Notes: generated by a model from the sequence alone, not told the origin. Positions 8,609 through 18,017 are shown, counted from the stretch's first letter. The stretch is 64,000 bases of DNA from Halomontanus rarus (GCF_017357405.1 NZ_CP071597.1:2604001-2668000), one strand, 5' to 3'. Program-made: numbers and translations.

Positions 8609-9692
8609 GACCAAGTTCGAGTCCGCCGTATCCGCGGTCGTCGGTGACTCGACGTTCGAGGGCTCGTCGACGGTGAATCGCCCCTCGACGCTGGACCGCT
8701 CGAGTGCGCCGGATCTCCCGGCGGTGTTCGACCTTCCGACGGCGCTGGACCTGCCGACGCTGTGGTTCGTCGTCGTCTTCGCGTTCCTCGGGACGTTCCT
8801 GTTCCTCGACGGATTCGACTTCGGGGCGGGGGCGCTGTTCGCCACGCGAACTGACGAGGCCGAGCGCGAGCGCATCCTCGCGGCGATCGGTCCCTTCTGG
8901 GACGGCAACGAAGTGTGGCTGGTCGTCTTCGGCGGCGCCCTGTTCGCGGCGTTTCCGTCGATCTACGCCGATCTGTTCAGCCGTCACTACCTGCTGCTGT
9001 TCGCCGTCCTCGGGGCGCTGATCTGTCGCGGGCTCGCCCCCGAGTTCTACGAACAGCGCGAGGACGAGGCGTGGAAACGGTGGTGGGGGCGGGCGTTCGT
9101 CGTCGGCAGCGTCGCCTCCCCGTTCCTGCTCGGGACGTTCGTCGGGAACTGGCTGCTGGGAACGACTCTCGCACCCGAGAGCGTCGTCGTCGGTCTCGCC
9201 GTCGTCGCGCTCACCGTCGTCACCGGCGGCGCCTTCGTCGCCCTGAAAACCGACGGGACGCTCGCGGCTGACGCTCGGACGTGGGGGCTGCGCGCGCTCG
9301 CGGCCTACCTCGCGCTGGTCGTCGTCGCGCTCCTCGCGATGGCGACCCGGCCGACGGTTCGAGACGCCCTCCTCGAACCGCTCCCGCTGGCGCTCGTCGC
9401 CCTCTCGCTCGCGTTCGGGGGCTGCTACGCGCTCGCGTCGACGCTCGAGCGCGACCTCCTCGCGTTCGTCGCCGCCGGCGGGACGACCTACGCGCTGGTC
9501 GCGCTCGTAGGAACGCTACTGTACCCGACGCTCGATCCTCGAACGGGGCTGACCGTCGCCGAGGCCGCGATCTCTCCGCTGGCGTTGACCCTGTTGACGT
9601 GGTCGGCTGCGCTGCTCGTCCCCCTCGTGGTCGTCTACTTCGCGGTCCTCTACTCGACGTTCGCGGGGCCGGTCGACGCGGAGGGGTACTGA
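8601..9692 (+). CDS. cydB: Cytochrome bd ubiquinol oxidase subunit II
   Basis: The partner subunit of CydA, 363 aa from the ATG at 8601 that overlaps the cydA stop. A ~50-residue Ser/Thr-rich leader (with imperfect repeats of the type PSTLDRSSAPDLPA) precedes the typical CydB first helix, which ends in FLFLDGFDFGAGAL. The motif FWDGNEVWLVVFGGALFAAFP follows. About eight membrane helices are present. No cydX-like or cydCD genes lie nearby. bd oxidases have high oxygen affinity, so this pair probably serves microaerobic or stress respiration. Confidence 0.92.
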   Translation: MTETKFESAVSAVVGDSTFEGSSTVNRPSTLDRSSAPDLPAVFDLPTALDLPTLWFVVVFAFLGTFLFLDGFDFGAGALFATRTDEAERERILAAIGPFWDGNEVWLVVFGGALFAAFPSIYADLFSRHYLLLFAVLGALICRGLAPEFYEQREDEAWKRWWGRAFVVGSVASPFLLGTFVGNWLLGTTLAPESVVVGLAVVALTVVTGGAFVALKTDGTLAADARTWGLRALAAYLALVVVALLAMATRPTVRDALLEPLPLALVALSLAFGGCYALASTLERDLLAFVAAGGTTYALVALVGTLLYPTLDPRTGLTVAEAAISPLALTLLTWSAALLVPLVVVYFAVLYSTFAGPVDAEGY

Positions 9693-9735
9693 TCGGGGAG
9701 ACGTCGAGAGCGACGGTCGGGTTCGGAGCCGGACC

Positions 9736-10626
9736 TCACTCACACCGTCGCCGCCGGATTCCGTACCGGATCGTCAGGAACTGCCGCCCGAAGAGCCACA
9801 TCTCGTGGGTCGCGACGAGCGTCGGATCGTCGACCGGCGCTCGAGGCGCTCCCGATTCCCCGGGCGGCCAGACGCGAAACGACTGGGACATCGGCAGGCG
9901 ATACGCCCCCAGCGGCGTCACGAGGTAGAGGCCGCCGTCGCCCGGGCCGCGCGTGGTGAACCGGACGCCGTCGGCGTCGGTACTCGAGCGCATCGCCTCC
10001 GGTCGCAACACCGTCGAGAGGTTCGACCACGGGAGGGGCACCGCGACGTTGGCGTAGGTCACGCCGTCGCGTTCGTGGGTCGCGTAGACGGCCACGAACA
10101 CCGCGTGGCCGCGCTCGGGGTCGGTTCGGGTCCAGACGCGCGATGCACCGTCTCGCGGGTCCGCCGCGGGGACGACCGCCGCGATTTCGCTCTCGAGGCG
10201 GCGAACGCCGCCGCTTCGGCCCGGAAGGTTGAGCTGTTCGAGGCGGGCGGTTGCGAACGCGGCGAGCCACGCTCCCGTTCGAAAGCCGTGGTGCCAGCGG
10301 GTTTCGTAGACGAGGTCGTAGTCGGCGGTTCGTTCGTAGAATCGGCGGATCTCGGGGTGGATCGCGTTCGAGTCGAACCCATTCCGGTCCCGGTCCCGGT
10401 CTCGGTCCCGGTCGTAGATCGAGAAGTCGTCGATCTCCCCCGGTTTCGGTTCGCCCGTCAGGTCCGACCGGGACGCCCAGTCGGCTCCCACCCGTCTGCG
10501 GGCGAAGAGCGGACAGAACGGGATGTCGTCGCCGTCGACGCCCAGACGTCTCGCGGCGATCGATCGGACGAGGACGATCGCGACGACGGCACAGCCGGCG
10601 GCCAGTGCGACCCAGCGTCGGTTCAT
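9736..10626 (-). CDS. Membrane-anchored protein of unknown function
   Basis: From the ATG at 10626 the product is 296 aa, beginning MNRRWVALAAG with one hydrophobic anchor (about 5-22). The frame stays open to an upstream ATG at 10725, which would add a 33-residue hydrophilic leader and is less likely. The body is soluble, with conserved-looking aromatic and His stretches (YDLVYETRWHHGFRTGAWLA, MSQSFRVWPPGE). A short run of alternating Asp-Arg (five DR units) is encoded by a CGGTCC hexamer repeat at about 10384-10414. It resembles proteins annotated only as hypothetical in haloarchaea. Confidence 0.65.
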   Translation of the reverse strand: MNRRWVALAAGCAVVAIVLVRSIAARRLGVDGDDIPFCPLFARRRVGADWASRSDLTGEPKPGEIDDFSIYDRDRDRDRDRNGFDSNAIHPEIRRFYERTADYDLVYETRWHHGFRTGAWLAAFATARLEQLNLPGRSGGVRRLESEIAAVVPAADPRDGASRVWTRTDPERGHAVFVAVYATHERDGVTYANVAVPLPWSNLSTVLRPEAMRSSTDADGVRFTTRGPGDGGLYLVTPLGAYRLPMSQSFRVWPPGESGAPRAPVDDPTLVATHEMWLFGRQFLTIRYGIRRRRCE

Positions 10627-10773
10627 CGTCGGTGCTTGGGTCGCAGGCGGTTTGTGTTCGGCGGTCGGGTCGGTCGAGCGAGGCGCACTCGCGTCCTTGC
10701 GAGACACTTCGGGACCGTCGGCCACCGCGTTTCGCAGGTGTTTAGGTCGCGTCGCCGCGACCTCGTGATAGCC

Positions 10774-10995
10774 GTGTCAGTGCCATCGCGACTCAAATCC
10801 GCCCTCCTGTGGGGAGCCGTGGGATTCCTGTCCGTTCTCGTGCTCGTCCAGGGATACGCTCTCCTCGAGGGTCCGCTCGTCTCGATCGTGCAGGGATTCC
10901 TGCTCGCCCTCGTCGTCGGCGCGAGCGTGACGGGTGTGACCTACGTCCTCGAGTACCGCATCGCCGCGTGGGCCGCCCGAAGGCGGTCGTCGTGA
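10774..10995 (+). CDS. Small two-helix membrane protein
   Basis: A 73-aa protein starting at GTG 10774 (MSVPSRLKSALLW). It has two membrane helices (about 10-30 and 37-58), a short loop between them, and a basic C-terminus RIAAWAARRRSS. It is divergent from the 10626 gene and convergent with the 11005-11289 gene. The long frame extending upstream is antisense to the neighbouring gene and not real. Function unknown. Confidence 0.6.
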   Translation: MSVPSRLKSALLWGAVGFLSVLVLVQGYALLEGPLVSIVQGFLLALVVGASVTGVTYVLEYRIAAWAARRRSS

Positions 10996-11004
10996 GTATC
11001 CGGG

Positions 11005-11289
11005 TCACAGATCGAACAGGACGTCCGGACTCGCACGCTGCTCGACGACGTCGATCGACTCGATTCCGACGAGCATCGGCGGCGAGTCGTCGATACCCGT
11101 CTTTTCGCGCTCGTAGTCGACCGTGACGACGCTGTCCTCCTCGAGGTCGGGTCCCCACTCGCCGAGGTGGAAACAGACGGCCCGCGGGTCGCCGTGTTGG
11201 TGGTCGACGCCGTCGAAGTCCCGGCCGAACACGAGGCGACTGCCGACGGTGCTGACGTGGAGGCGAGAGACGGTGTGCAGGTCGCTCAT
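11005..11289 (-). CDS. Conserved haloarchaeal protein of unknown function
   Basis: A 94-aa acidic protein with no signal peptide and no membrane helix. It reads as a small beta-rich domain (LHVSTVGSRLVFGRDFDGVD ... EDSVVTVDYEREKTGIDDSP). No catalytic motif is visible, though several His residues (HQHGDP) sit together. It ends 9 bp from the convergent small membrane protein gene. It is probably a real gene, because composition is acidic and hydrophobic spacing is regular, but I do not recognise the family. Confidence 0.6.
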   Translation of the reverse strand: MSDLHTVSRLHVSTVGSRLVFGRDFDGVDHQHGDPRAVCFHLGEWGPDLEEDSVVTVDYEREKTGIDDSPPMLVGIESIDVVEQRASPDVLFDL

Positions 11290-11439
11290 GACGGTGATTC
11301 TGGCCTCGGGTTCGGATATAAACTCTCGGTCGGATACGGTCGCTTCCTCGAGTGCGACCGCAGTGAGCCGTGGGGACGCGGACCACGACGTAGGAGCCTT
11401 CGAAATAGTTAAACGACCGACCCGGTTATGGTCGTGTGA

Positions 11440-11521
11440 GCCAGGATGGCCGAACGGTAAGGCGCACGCCTGGAAAGCGTGTTCCCTTTCGGGATTCAGG
11501 GTTCAAATCCCTGTCCTGGCG
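11440..11521 (+). tRNA. tRNA-Ser (anticodon GGA)
   Basis: The acceptor stem GCCAGGA (11440-11446) pairs with TCCTGGC (11514-11520), followed by discriminator G at 11521. The anticodon arm ACGCCTGGAAAGCGT shows anticodon GGA in loop CTGGAAA. A long variable arm (about TTCCCTTTCGGGAT) marks a class II tRNA, as expected for Ser. The T-loop is TTCAAAT. CCA is not encoded. An AT-rich element near 11405-11413 is at promoter distance. The 3' part of this gene is repeated downstream. Confidence 0.95.
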
Positions 11522-11664
11522 TCTTTTGCCACGAGCAACTCGCGAGTGGCAAATACTCAAAAAGGGTTTGAATCAGAGAGGTCGCACACAGCGAGCAACG
11601 CGAGCGAGCACGTCCGACCGTGATTCAAATCCCTGTCTTGGCGTCTTTTGCCACGAGCAACTCG
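11502..11664. repeat. 41-bp direct repeat of the tRNA-Ser 3' end (att-like scar)
   Basis: Copy 1 (11502-11542) covers the tRNA T-loop, the acceptor 3' strand and the following 21 bp. Copy 2 (11624-11664) matches it with one difference (CTGTCCTGG versus CTGTCTTGG). Copy 2 lacks the rest of a tRNA, so it is not a second gene. This arrangement is what integrases leave at tRNA genes; only 81 bp lie between the copies, so any element has been lost. Confidence 0.7.
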
Positions 11665-11914
11665 AGAGCACAGCGAGCGAACTCGAGTGAGAGTTCGGTC
11701 CCGTCGATCCTCACGGCCGCCGAGTGATACGCGTTCGAGAACCGTGAGAACTGGCGACTCTCGACGACCGAACATCATCGGCACGATGCGGTGTCAGGAA
11801 AGTTAACACCGAATCGAGTAAATCGGGTTGGTGGCGGGGAGAGTACTAATCAACCGTTATATTCTCCCGTCCCGAAGCAGAGGGGTTAGATATCAGGACC
11901 GAACATCTCTAGTC

Positions 11915-13093
11915 GTGACGAAACGAAAGCTGTGGCTCGGTGCGGCGTTCCTCTTCGTCGCCGGCGACGGGATGGCGATGCAGAGCCGCGGTGCCTTGCT
12001 CTCGAGTTTCGAAGCCACGTTCGGCGTCTCCGAGAGCCTGCTGGGGCTCGTCGCACCTGCGGGGACTCTCGGGTTCGTCCTCGCGATCGTCGCCGTCGGG
12101 TTGGCGGCGGGGCGGTTGAACGTCAGGACCACGTTGCTGCTGGGCGTCGTTGCCATGGTGCTCACGATGTTCGCGCTCGTCGTCGCGCCGCTGTACTCGG
12201 TGTTTCTGCTCGCCTTGCTGGCACAGGGGGCTGCGGCGGGCGTTTTCCGAGGGCTGGACCGACCCGTCCTGAGTCACATCTATCCCGACCGTCTCGGGCG
12301 GATTTTCGTGCTCTACGCGCTCGCGTGGTCGATCGGCGCCGTCAGCGGACCGTTGCTGGTCAGCGGCGTCCTCTGGATCGCCGAGCGGTCGCCGGCGATC
12401 GCCGCCGTCCCGATCGACGAGTGGCGACTGACCTACCTCCTGCTCGCACTGTGGTTCCTGCCGGTAATCGCGATCCTCTGGAAACTCGACGCGCCGACGA
12501 ACTGGGACGAAACCGAACTCGACTGGACCGCCCTGAAGCGGCTCCTCGAGAAGCCCGCGATTCGCGGGGCGTTGCTCGGAATGGCGCTGGTCGGCGGGAT
12601 CGAGGGGGCGATGTTCACGTGGCTGCCCTACTACGCCGGGACCTTTCTCGAGCGGGACCTGGCGAACGCCTCGCTGTCGATCTTTCTGGTCGCGTACGTG
12701 CCCGGGCGGTACGTCTACTCGCGATTGGTCGAGACGGGCGCGTACCTGGGTATCTCGCTGGTGACCGCGGGGCTGGCGATCCCGACGATCGCACTCGCGC
12801 TGAGCGGGACGGTCGGACGCTGGATGCTGGTGGCGGTCTTCGCGACCGGAATGTTGCTCTCGTCGCTGTTCCCGATGCTGTCAGCCTACGGCGTCGAGGC
12901 GGCGCCCGCCTACAGCGGCCCCGTGAGCGCGCTCACGACGGCGGCGACCTATCTGGGTATCGCCACCGTCCCGACGGTGATGGGCGTCGTCGCCGACGTG
13001 CGCACGATTCAGGACGCGATGTGGATCCCGATCGGGCTCACGGTCGTGCTCGTCGCCGTGATCGCCGCGACGCGGATGCGGTCGACGGTCTGA
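11915..13093 (+). CDS. MFS transporter
   Basis: A 392-aa protein with about 12 membrane helices in two six-helix halves and a hydrophilic central loop (about 185-205, DAPTNWDETELDWTALKRLL). The GTG at 11915 (VTKRKLWLGAAFLF) puts the start just before helix 1. The frame is open to an ATG at 11828, but that extension is basic and unrelated. It resembles the CynX/NimT or nitrate/nitrite-porter side of the superfamily, with no substrate motif. A GTTATATT element near 11856-11863 could be its TATA box. Confidence 0.8.
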   Translation: MTKRKLWLGAAFLFVAGDGMAMQSRGALLSSFEATFGVSESLLGLVAPAGTLGFVLAIVAVGLAAGRLNVRTTLLLGVVAMVLTMFALVVAPLYSVFLLALLAQGAAAGVFRGLDRPVLSHIYPDRLGRIFVLYALAWSIGAVSGPLLVSGVLWIAERSPAIAAVPIDEWRLTYLLLALWFLPVIAILWKLDAPTNWDETELDWTALKRLLEKPAIRGALLGMALVGGIEGAMFTWLPYYAGTFLERDLANASLSIFLVAYVPGRYVYSRLVETGAYLGISLVTAGLAIPTIALALSGTVGRWMLVAVFATGMLLSSLFPMLSAYGVEAAPAYSGPVSALTTAATYLGIATVPTVMGVVADVRTIQDAMWIPIGLTVVLVAVIAATRMRSTV

Positions 13094-13165
13094 CCGGAGA
13101 CGAGTGACGAAATCCGACCGCTCGAGAAGAGGAAACCTTATTTTTCCAACTGATAGCAACAGGGT

Positions 13166-14050
13166 ATGCCCTCTCGCAACCCGGATGCGGACGCTCGCTC
13201 GAGTCCGATTTCGACGAGGCGACGGAAACTACTCGCCGGTATCGGCGCCATCGGCCTCGCCGGCGTCGGAACCGCGTCGGGATACCGACTTCTCTCGACG
13301 GAGCACGATACCGTCGACTCCAACCGGTCGCTGTCCGTCGACGACGAGTTCGATCTCGACGACGTCGACCTCGAGCCCGCCGGCGAGGACGGCCGTGGAA
13401 GCGACGTGGTCTCCCAGCGGTGCGATCCGGATCCCGAGACGTACGGCTCGAGGAGTTACATTGCGAACCTCACGTTGATCGACGCGTGGAACGAGCGATA
13501 CCAAATCTGGGGAGAGAGTGATACGAGTGCTAACGGCGGTAACGACAACGACGGCCGCGAGAGAGACGAGAGCGGTGTGTTCGTCCAGAATTCGGCCGTC
13601 GTCGACAAGGCTCCGGAACGCGTCGACGGCTCGTACCTGTACGGAATACGACTCCACTCACTGGCTCACGTCGAGAGCGGGCGAGTGACTCGGCATCGGC
13701 TCCAGCGAATGGAAAACGAACTCGCCGTCGATTCCGAAATCGAGATTCGATCGGTGCTGCCGTCAGAACCGATCAGGCCCGAGGACGGCGAGTGCACGCT
13801 GACGCTCCTGCGCGAACTCCCTAGCGGTTGGCACACCGGCTACGAACAGAGCTGGTGGGTCGACGAGGGGCGGATCGAAACCGACCACGACGAAAACGAC
13901 GACCGTGTGACCCTTTCGTTCGAGGGCGACGTGTCCAACGCCGTCGGGATGGAGGGCTATCTCGAGCTCCGAACCGAACGGCCGCTGTCGACGTTGAGCG
14001 AGCCGTTCGAGTGGACGGTTCGTGGCGAGGCGACGCGCAGGGGCTGGTAG
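13166..14050 (+). CDS. Tat-exported protein of unknown function
   Basis: A 294-aa protein. The N-terminus has a twin-arginine-like region (STRRRKLLAGIGAIGLAGVG, about residues 17-36) followed by no lipobox Cys, so it is probably exported by Tat and either soluble or anchored by that helix. The rest is acidic and mostly beta, with a low-complexity Asn/Asp/Glu stretch near residues 118-135. A TTATTTTT element at 13138-13145 lies about 25 nt before the ATG, suggesting a leaderless mRNA. I do not recognise a domain. Confidence 0.65.
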   Translation: MPSRNPDADARSSPISTRRRKLLAGIGAIGLAGVGTASGYRLLSTEHDTVDSNRSLSVDDEFDLDDVDLEPAGEDGRGSDVVSQRCDPDPETYGSRSYIANLTLIDAWNERYQIWGESDTSANGGNDNDGRERDESGVFVQNSAVVDKAPERVDGSYLYGIRLHSLAHVESGRVTRHRLQRMENELAVDSEIEIRSVLPSEPIRPEDGECTLTLLRELPSGWHTGYEQSWWVDEGRIETDHDENDDRVTLSFEGDVSNAVGMEGYLELRTERPLSTLSEPFEWTVRGEATRRGW

Positions 14051-14086
14051 CGCATCAGGGAGAGAACACCACCGGACGCTGGAGCA

Positions 14087-14200
14087 CTACTGGCGTAGCT
14101 CCATCGGCGTATCGGTCGAGAGCCAACACTCGGCGTTGTCGGGGTCGTGCAACTCGAGTCGGCCGTCCTTGCACACCAGCAGTTCGTAGTCGCTCTCCAT
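14087..14200 (-). CDS. 37-aa conserved-looking small protein
   Basis: ATG at 14200 to TAG at 14087 encodes MESDYELLVCKDGRLELHDP followed by 17 residues (ending PMELRQ). It is acidic, has two Cys residues and a Trp, and looks like a single small beta sheet. Amino-acid choice matches real haloarchaeal genes rather than shadow frames. It converges on the 13166-14050 gene with a 36-bp gap. The role is unknown; small single-domain proteins of this size are common in haloarchaea. Confidence 0.55.
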   Translation of the reverse strand: MESDYELLVCKDGRLELHDPDNAECWLSTDTPMELRQ

Positions 14201-14378
14201 CGTGGTTCGTCCCCCGTTTCGAGAAGATCGAGTATGGTAACGTTCCACCTACCGCGAGGGTTGCGGTCGGTAAGGGTAGCGTAACGGATCTTTGCTTTTC
14301 GGTGCTGGGAGGTGATGATTCGACCGTCGACACCGGTCCAACAGCAGCCGTTTTGCTCGTTCGGATCGTACGACGCGT

Positions 14379-15104
14379 ATGTGCGGCCGTTACACACTCT
14401 TCGTCGAGCAGATGGACCTCGAGGAACGATTCGATGCCCGCTTCGCCGACTCGTTTACGCCGCGGTACAACATGGCGCCGGGTCAGCGATTGCCGGTGAT
14501 CACGAACGACGAACCCGAGACGATCCAGCGTCTGGAGTGGGGGCTGGTGCCGTCGTGGGCCGACGACGACGCGGGCGGGATCATCAACGCGCGTGCGGAG
14601 ACAGTACACGAAAAGCCGAGCTTTCGGGAGGCGTACGACCGGCGTCGGTGTCTGGTGCTCGCGGACGGGTTCTACGAGTGGGTCGAGGCGAGCGGCGGAG
14701 ATGGCAAACAACCCTACCGTGTCGCCTTCGAGGACGACCGGCCGTTCGCGCTGGCGGGGCTGTGGGAACGGTGGGTACCGGAGCAACCGGAGACCGCCCA
14801 GACGGGACTCGAGGCGTTCGGGGGCGGCGATCCCGACGCGTCCGAAGAGGGGTCCGACGAGCCGGACGCACTCGAGTCGTTCACGATCCTCACGACGGAG
14901 CCGAACGACCTCGTCGCCGACCTCCACCACCGGATGGCGGTGATCCTCGACCCCGAACGCGAACGGGAGTGGCTCACCGCGAAGGATCCCCGGGACCTCC
15001 TCGAGCCCTACCCCGCGGACGAACTGCGAGCGTATCCGGTTTCGACGGCGGTCAACAGTCCGGCGAACGACGAGCCGTCGCTGGTCGAGTCGATCGAGTC
15101 CTGA
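14379..15104 (+). CDS. SOS response-associated peptidase-like protein (SRAP, YedK/HMCES)
   Basis: A 241-aa SRAP protein that forms a stable thiazolidine crosslink with abasic sites in single-stranded DNA and so shields them. The catalytic Cys2 is exposed after Met removal (MCGRYTL). N70 (INARAE), E100 (GFYEW) and H183 (LHHRMAVIL) match the other active-site residues. An acidic insert of roughly 30 residues (about 133-166) interrupts the core, a typical haloarchaeal decoration. It is a single gene with no SOS regulator nearby. Confidence 0.92.
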   Translation: MCGRYTLFVEQMDLEERFDARFADSFTPRYNMAPGQRLPVITNDEPETIQRLEWGLVPSWADDDAGGIINARAETVHEKPSFREAYDRRRCLVLADGFYEWVEASGGDGKQPYRVAFEDDRPFALAGLWERWVPEQPETAQTGLEAFGGGDPDASEEGSDEPDALESFTILTTEPNDLVADLHHRMAVILDPEREREWLTAKDPRDLLEPYPADELRAYPVSTAVNSPANDEPSLVESIES

Positions 15105-15272
15105 TTTCCACCGGCGGATGTACTTAAAGATGACGTCTGCCGATATTCGGCCTGGTAGTGAGATAGGTGATACCAAGACCCACGATACCCGACTAATCAC
15201 CGCGTAGTACCGTGGTTTCTCGAGTCGTCTATCGACTTCTCGACGAGTGTTCGATCCGAGAATATGAATAGA

Positions 15273-15280
15273 TTTATGTA
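15273..15280 (+). promoter_or_regulatory. TATA box of the thermosome gene
   Basis: TTTATGTA centred about 31 nt before the thermosome ATG at 15308. Transcription would start about 5 nt upstream of the ATG. Archaeal chaperonin genes are heat-inducible through sequences around this element, but no specific heat-shock motif can be confirmed here. Confidence 0.5.
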
Positions 15281-15307
15281 GAAGGACAATCATAGACTCG
15301 TTTGACT

Positions 15308-16978
15308 ATGAGCCAGCGAATGCAGCAGGGACAGCCGATGATCGTGATGAGCGACGACTCCCAGCGCGTCAAAGACCAGGACGCGCAGGACTACAACATC
15401 AGTGCAGCTCGTGCGGTCGCGGAGTCCGTCCGCTCGACACTCGGACCGAAGGGGATGGACAAGATGCTCGTCGACTCGATGGGATCGGTTACCATCACCA
15501 ACGACGGCGTCACCATCCTTCAGGAGATGGACATCGACAATCCGACGGCCGAGATGATCATCGAGGTCGCCGAGACCCAGGAGGACGAAGCCGGTGACGG
15601 CACCACGACCGCCGTCTCCATCGCGGGTGAACTCCTCAAGAACGCCGAGGACCTTCTCGAGCAGGACATCCACCCGACGGCCATCATCAAGGGCTTCCAC
15701 ATGGCCAGCGAGCAGGCTCGCGAGGAGATCGAGAACATCGCCGAGAACATCGACACCGACGACGAAGAACTCATCCGAAAGACCGCCGAGACGTCGATGA
15801 CCGGCAAGGGCGCCGAGGTCAACAAAGAGCACCTCGCCCAGCTCATCGTCGACGCCATCCGCGGCGTCACCGTCGAGAACACCGAGGGCGAGAACGTCGT
15901 CGACCTCGAGTTCCTCAACATCGAGACACAGACTGGCCGCTCGGTCGGCGAGTCCGAACTCCTCGAGGGCGGCATCGTCGACAAGGACCCAGCTCACGAC
16001 AACATGCCGAGCTCCGTCGAGGACGCGAGCATCCTCCTGCTCAACGACCCGATCGAGGTCGAGGAGGCCGACGTCGACACCGAAGTCAACGTCACCGACC
16101 CGAGCCAGCTCCAGCAGTTCCTCGACCGCGAGGAGAAACAGCTCAAGGACAAGGTCCAGCACATCGTCGACACCGGCGCCGACGTCGTCTTCTGTCAGAA
16201 GGGCATCGACGACCTCGCCCAGCACTACCTCGCCAAAGAGGGTATCCTAGCGGTTCGCCGCGTCAAGAAGTCTGACCTCCAGTTCCTCGCGGAAGTCGTC
16301 AGCGCACCGATCGTCTCGGACCTCGAGAGCGCGACCGAGGAGAGCCTCGGCTTCGGCTCGGTCACCCGTGACGACGAGGACGACCTGTTCTACGTCGAGG
16401 GCGAGGACTCCCACGGCGTCACCCTCCTGCTTCGCGGGTCGACCGACCACGTCGTCGACGAACTCGAGCGCGGCGTCAACGACGCCCTCGACGTCGTCGC
16501 ACAGACCATCTCCGACGGCCGCGTCCTCGCGGGCGGCGGTGCGGTCGAAGTCGAACTCGCCAGCCGTCTTCGCGACTACGCCGACTCCGTCTCCGGCCGC
16601 GAACAGCTCGCAGTCGAAGCCTTCGCCGACTCGCTCGAGCTCGTTCCGCGCGTGCTCGCCGAAAACGCGGGTCTCGACTCCATCGACACGCTGGTCGACC
16701 TCCGTGCAGCCCACGAGAGCGGCGACCAGCGCGCCGGCCTGAACGTCTTCTCCGGCGACATCGAGGACACCTTCGAGGCGGGCATCGTCGAGCCGGCCCA
16801 CGCCAAGGAGCAGGCGGTCACCTCCGCCACCGAGGCGGCGAACCTCGTCCTCAAAATCGACGACATCATCTCCGCCGGCGACCTGTCGACGGACAAGGGC
16901 GACGACGAAGCTGGCGGCCCCGGTGGCGCCCCCGGCGGCATGGGCGGCATGGGCGGCGGCATGGGCGGCATGATGTAA
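15308..16978 (+). CDS. Thermosome subunit (group II chaperonin)
   Basis: A 556-aa subunit of the archaeal CCT/TRiC-like double-ring chaperonin that folds proteins with ATP. Equatorial ATP-site motifs are visible ([32 protein letters not shown]). The apical region follows, and the C-terminus returns to the equatorial domain with a Gly-Met tail (GGM repeats) that points into the cavity. I chose the ATG at 15308; a TTG at 15302 is in frame but adds only two residues. Haloarchaea have up to three paralogues, and I cannot say which this is. Confidence 0.95.
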   Translation: MSQRMQQGQPMIVMSDDSQRVKDQDAQDYNISAARAVAESVRSTLGPKGMDKMLVDSMGSVTITNDGVTILQEMDIDNPTAEMIIEVAETQEDEAGDGTTTAVSIAGELLKNAEDLLEQDIHPTAIIKGFHMASEQAREEIENIAENIDTDDEELIRKTAETSMTGKGAEVNKEHLAQLIVDAIRGVTVENTEGENVVDLEFLNIETQTGRSVGESELLEGGIVDKDPAHDNMPSSVEDASILLLNDPIEVEEADVDTEVNVTDPSQLQQFLDREEKQLKDKVQHIVDTGADVVFCQKGIDDLAQHYLAKEGILAVRRVKKSDLQFLAEVVSAPIVSDLESATEESLGFGSVTRDDEDDLFYVEGEDSHGVTLLLRGSTDHVVDELERGVNDALDVVAQTISDGRVLAGGGAVEVELASRLRDYADSVSGREQLAVEAFADSLELVPRVLAENAGLDSIDTLVDLRAAHESGDQRAGLNVFSGDIEDTFEAGIVEPAHAKEQAVTSATEAANLVLKIDDIISAGDLSTDKGDDEAGGPGGAPGGMGGMGGGMGGMM

Positions 16979-17429
16979 GCGCGGCTGCAGGCTCACATCA
17001 CCCACATCCGTTCTCGGTTTCGCTCGGACTGAATCGCTCGCGAACGATCTTCTCCGTTCGACCAGTTCCGGTGAGCGACGGCTCCGATTTTCGACTCGAA
17101 TCGCGGCGACTCGAGTGCCAAATCGAGACCGATCTCGTCCGGTTCGGCATCGGAAGGGTCGTAAACTTCCTCGCTCAGGTGGAGAGTCCGGTCCCGCCGC
17201 TCGTGCTCACTTGGATCGACGGGTGTCGGCCGACCTGTTCGCCCACAGCGCGATGCACGCGGTCTCTGTCGGAAGATATCTCTCTCGAGTCGTTTACTGT
17301 CGTGACGGTAAAACGTGAGTTCGGCTTTACGTCCGGGTTCGAGTTCGAGTCCGGGTTCGAGTTCGGATTCGGTTCCGTGCTCGAGTTCGAACTCGAGGTG
17401 GGTCCCCACCCGTTTGCTGTCGACCGGAC
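16979..17429. other. Intergenic region with a GAG/TTC-rich repeat tract
   Basis: No believable gene lies between the thermosome and lrp. Open frames on both strands here lack haloarchaeal codon bias. A low-complexity tract of near-repeats of GGGTTCGAGTTC lies at about 17334-17398. A frame through it reads as alternating Glu-Leu/Phe, which I treat as coincidental. Confidence 0.4.
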
Positions 17430-17891
17430 TTATTCCTCGTTGAGCGTCAACTCGAACTGTTCGTTCTCGGTGACGGCGTTGAGGACGACACTCGTGTTCG
17501 ACTCCTTGATGTCGGGATCGGTGAGCAACGTCTTGATTTGCTCGTTCATCCCGTCGGTGTCTTCGAACTTTCCGACGGCGATTACGTCGTAGTCGCCTGT
17601 CACTTCGTAGACGGAGGTCATCTGCCGGTGTTCGCGGAGGCTGTCAGTGATGTCCGGGAGCGCGTTCCCCTCGACTTTGAGCTGGATGACGGCGGTGACG
17701 TCGTACCCTAACGAATCGTAGTCTACACGTGGTGTGTATCCTCGGATAACTCCTTGATCTTCGAGATCAGAGAGGTGATTCGAAACGGTCGTTACCGAAA
17801 CGTCAAGTTCCTCTGCGAGGCTGCGAAGGCTCGCCCGGCCGTCGCCGAGAAGTGCATTCACCAACTTCGCATCGAGATTTTCGTACGTCAT
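17430..17891 (-). CDS. lrp: Lrp/AsnC family transcriptional regulator
   Basis: A 153-aa regulator beginning at ATG 17891 ([15 protein letters not shown]). Residues about 5-55 form the winged HTH ([20 protein letters not shown]), and about 65-145 form the RAM ligand-binding domain ([18 protein letters not shown]). It is divergent from glnA. In haloarchaea the same neighbour relation is known, with Lrp proteins regulating glutamine synthetase and other amino-acid genes, so control of glnA and of itself is likely. An ATG-proximal extension of five residues is possible. Confidence 0.9.
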   Translation of the reverse strand: MTYENLDAKLVNALLGDGRASLRSLAEELDVSVTTVSNHLSDLEDQGVIRGYTPRVDYDSLGYDVTAVIQLKVEGNALPDITDSLREHRQMTSVYEVTGDYDVIAVGKFEDTDGMNEQIKTLLTDPDIKESNTSVVLNAVTENEQFELTLNEE

Positions 17892-18017
17892 CAACTCTAC
17901 CCTCACACTCCTCCCATTAGAACTTTACGAATATCCAATTCCGGTCAGACCAGAGAAGATTTGCTCGGAACAGCAGGACTTTAATAGTGGAGATACTCGG
18001 ATAGACCGACGAGAAAG
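17892..18017. promoter_or_regulatory. lrp-glnA divergent promoter
   Basis: The 126-bp spacer holds a clear TATA box for glnA, TTTAATAG at 17980-17987, putting the RNA start near 18009 with a ~10-nt leader. For lrp an AT-rich patch around 17913-17930 is at the matching distance on the other strand. Lrp probably binds here, but I see no long palindrome. Confidence 0.5.

Noticed and set aside
9805..10773. Long plus-strand frame opposite the 9736-10626 gene
   Set aside because: Arg/Asp/Gly-rich translation typical of an antisense shadow; only its 3' end (10774-10995) has membrane-protein character.
11624..11664. Second tRNA-Ser gene
   Set aside because: Only the 3' third of the tRNA is present, so it is a repeat, not a gene.
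14055..15293. Long minus-strand frame opposite the SRAP gene
   Set aside because: Antisense to a certain gene, composition is basic, no known motif.
16993..17409. 138-codon minus-strand frame between thermosome and lrp
   Set aside because: Begins with a low-complexity Glu/Leu repeat and has basic, non-haloarchaeal composition; no start context.
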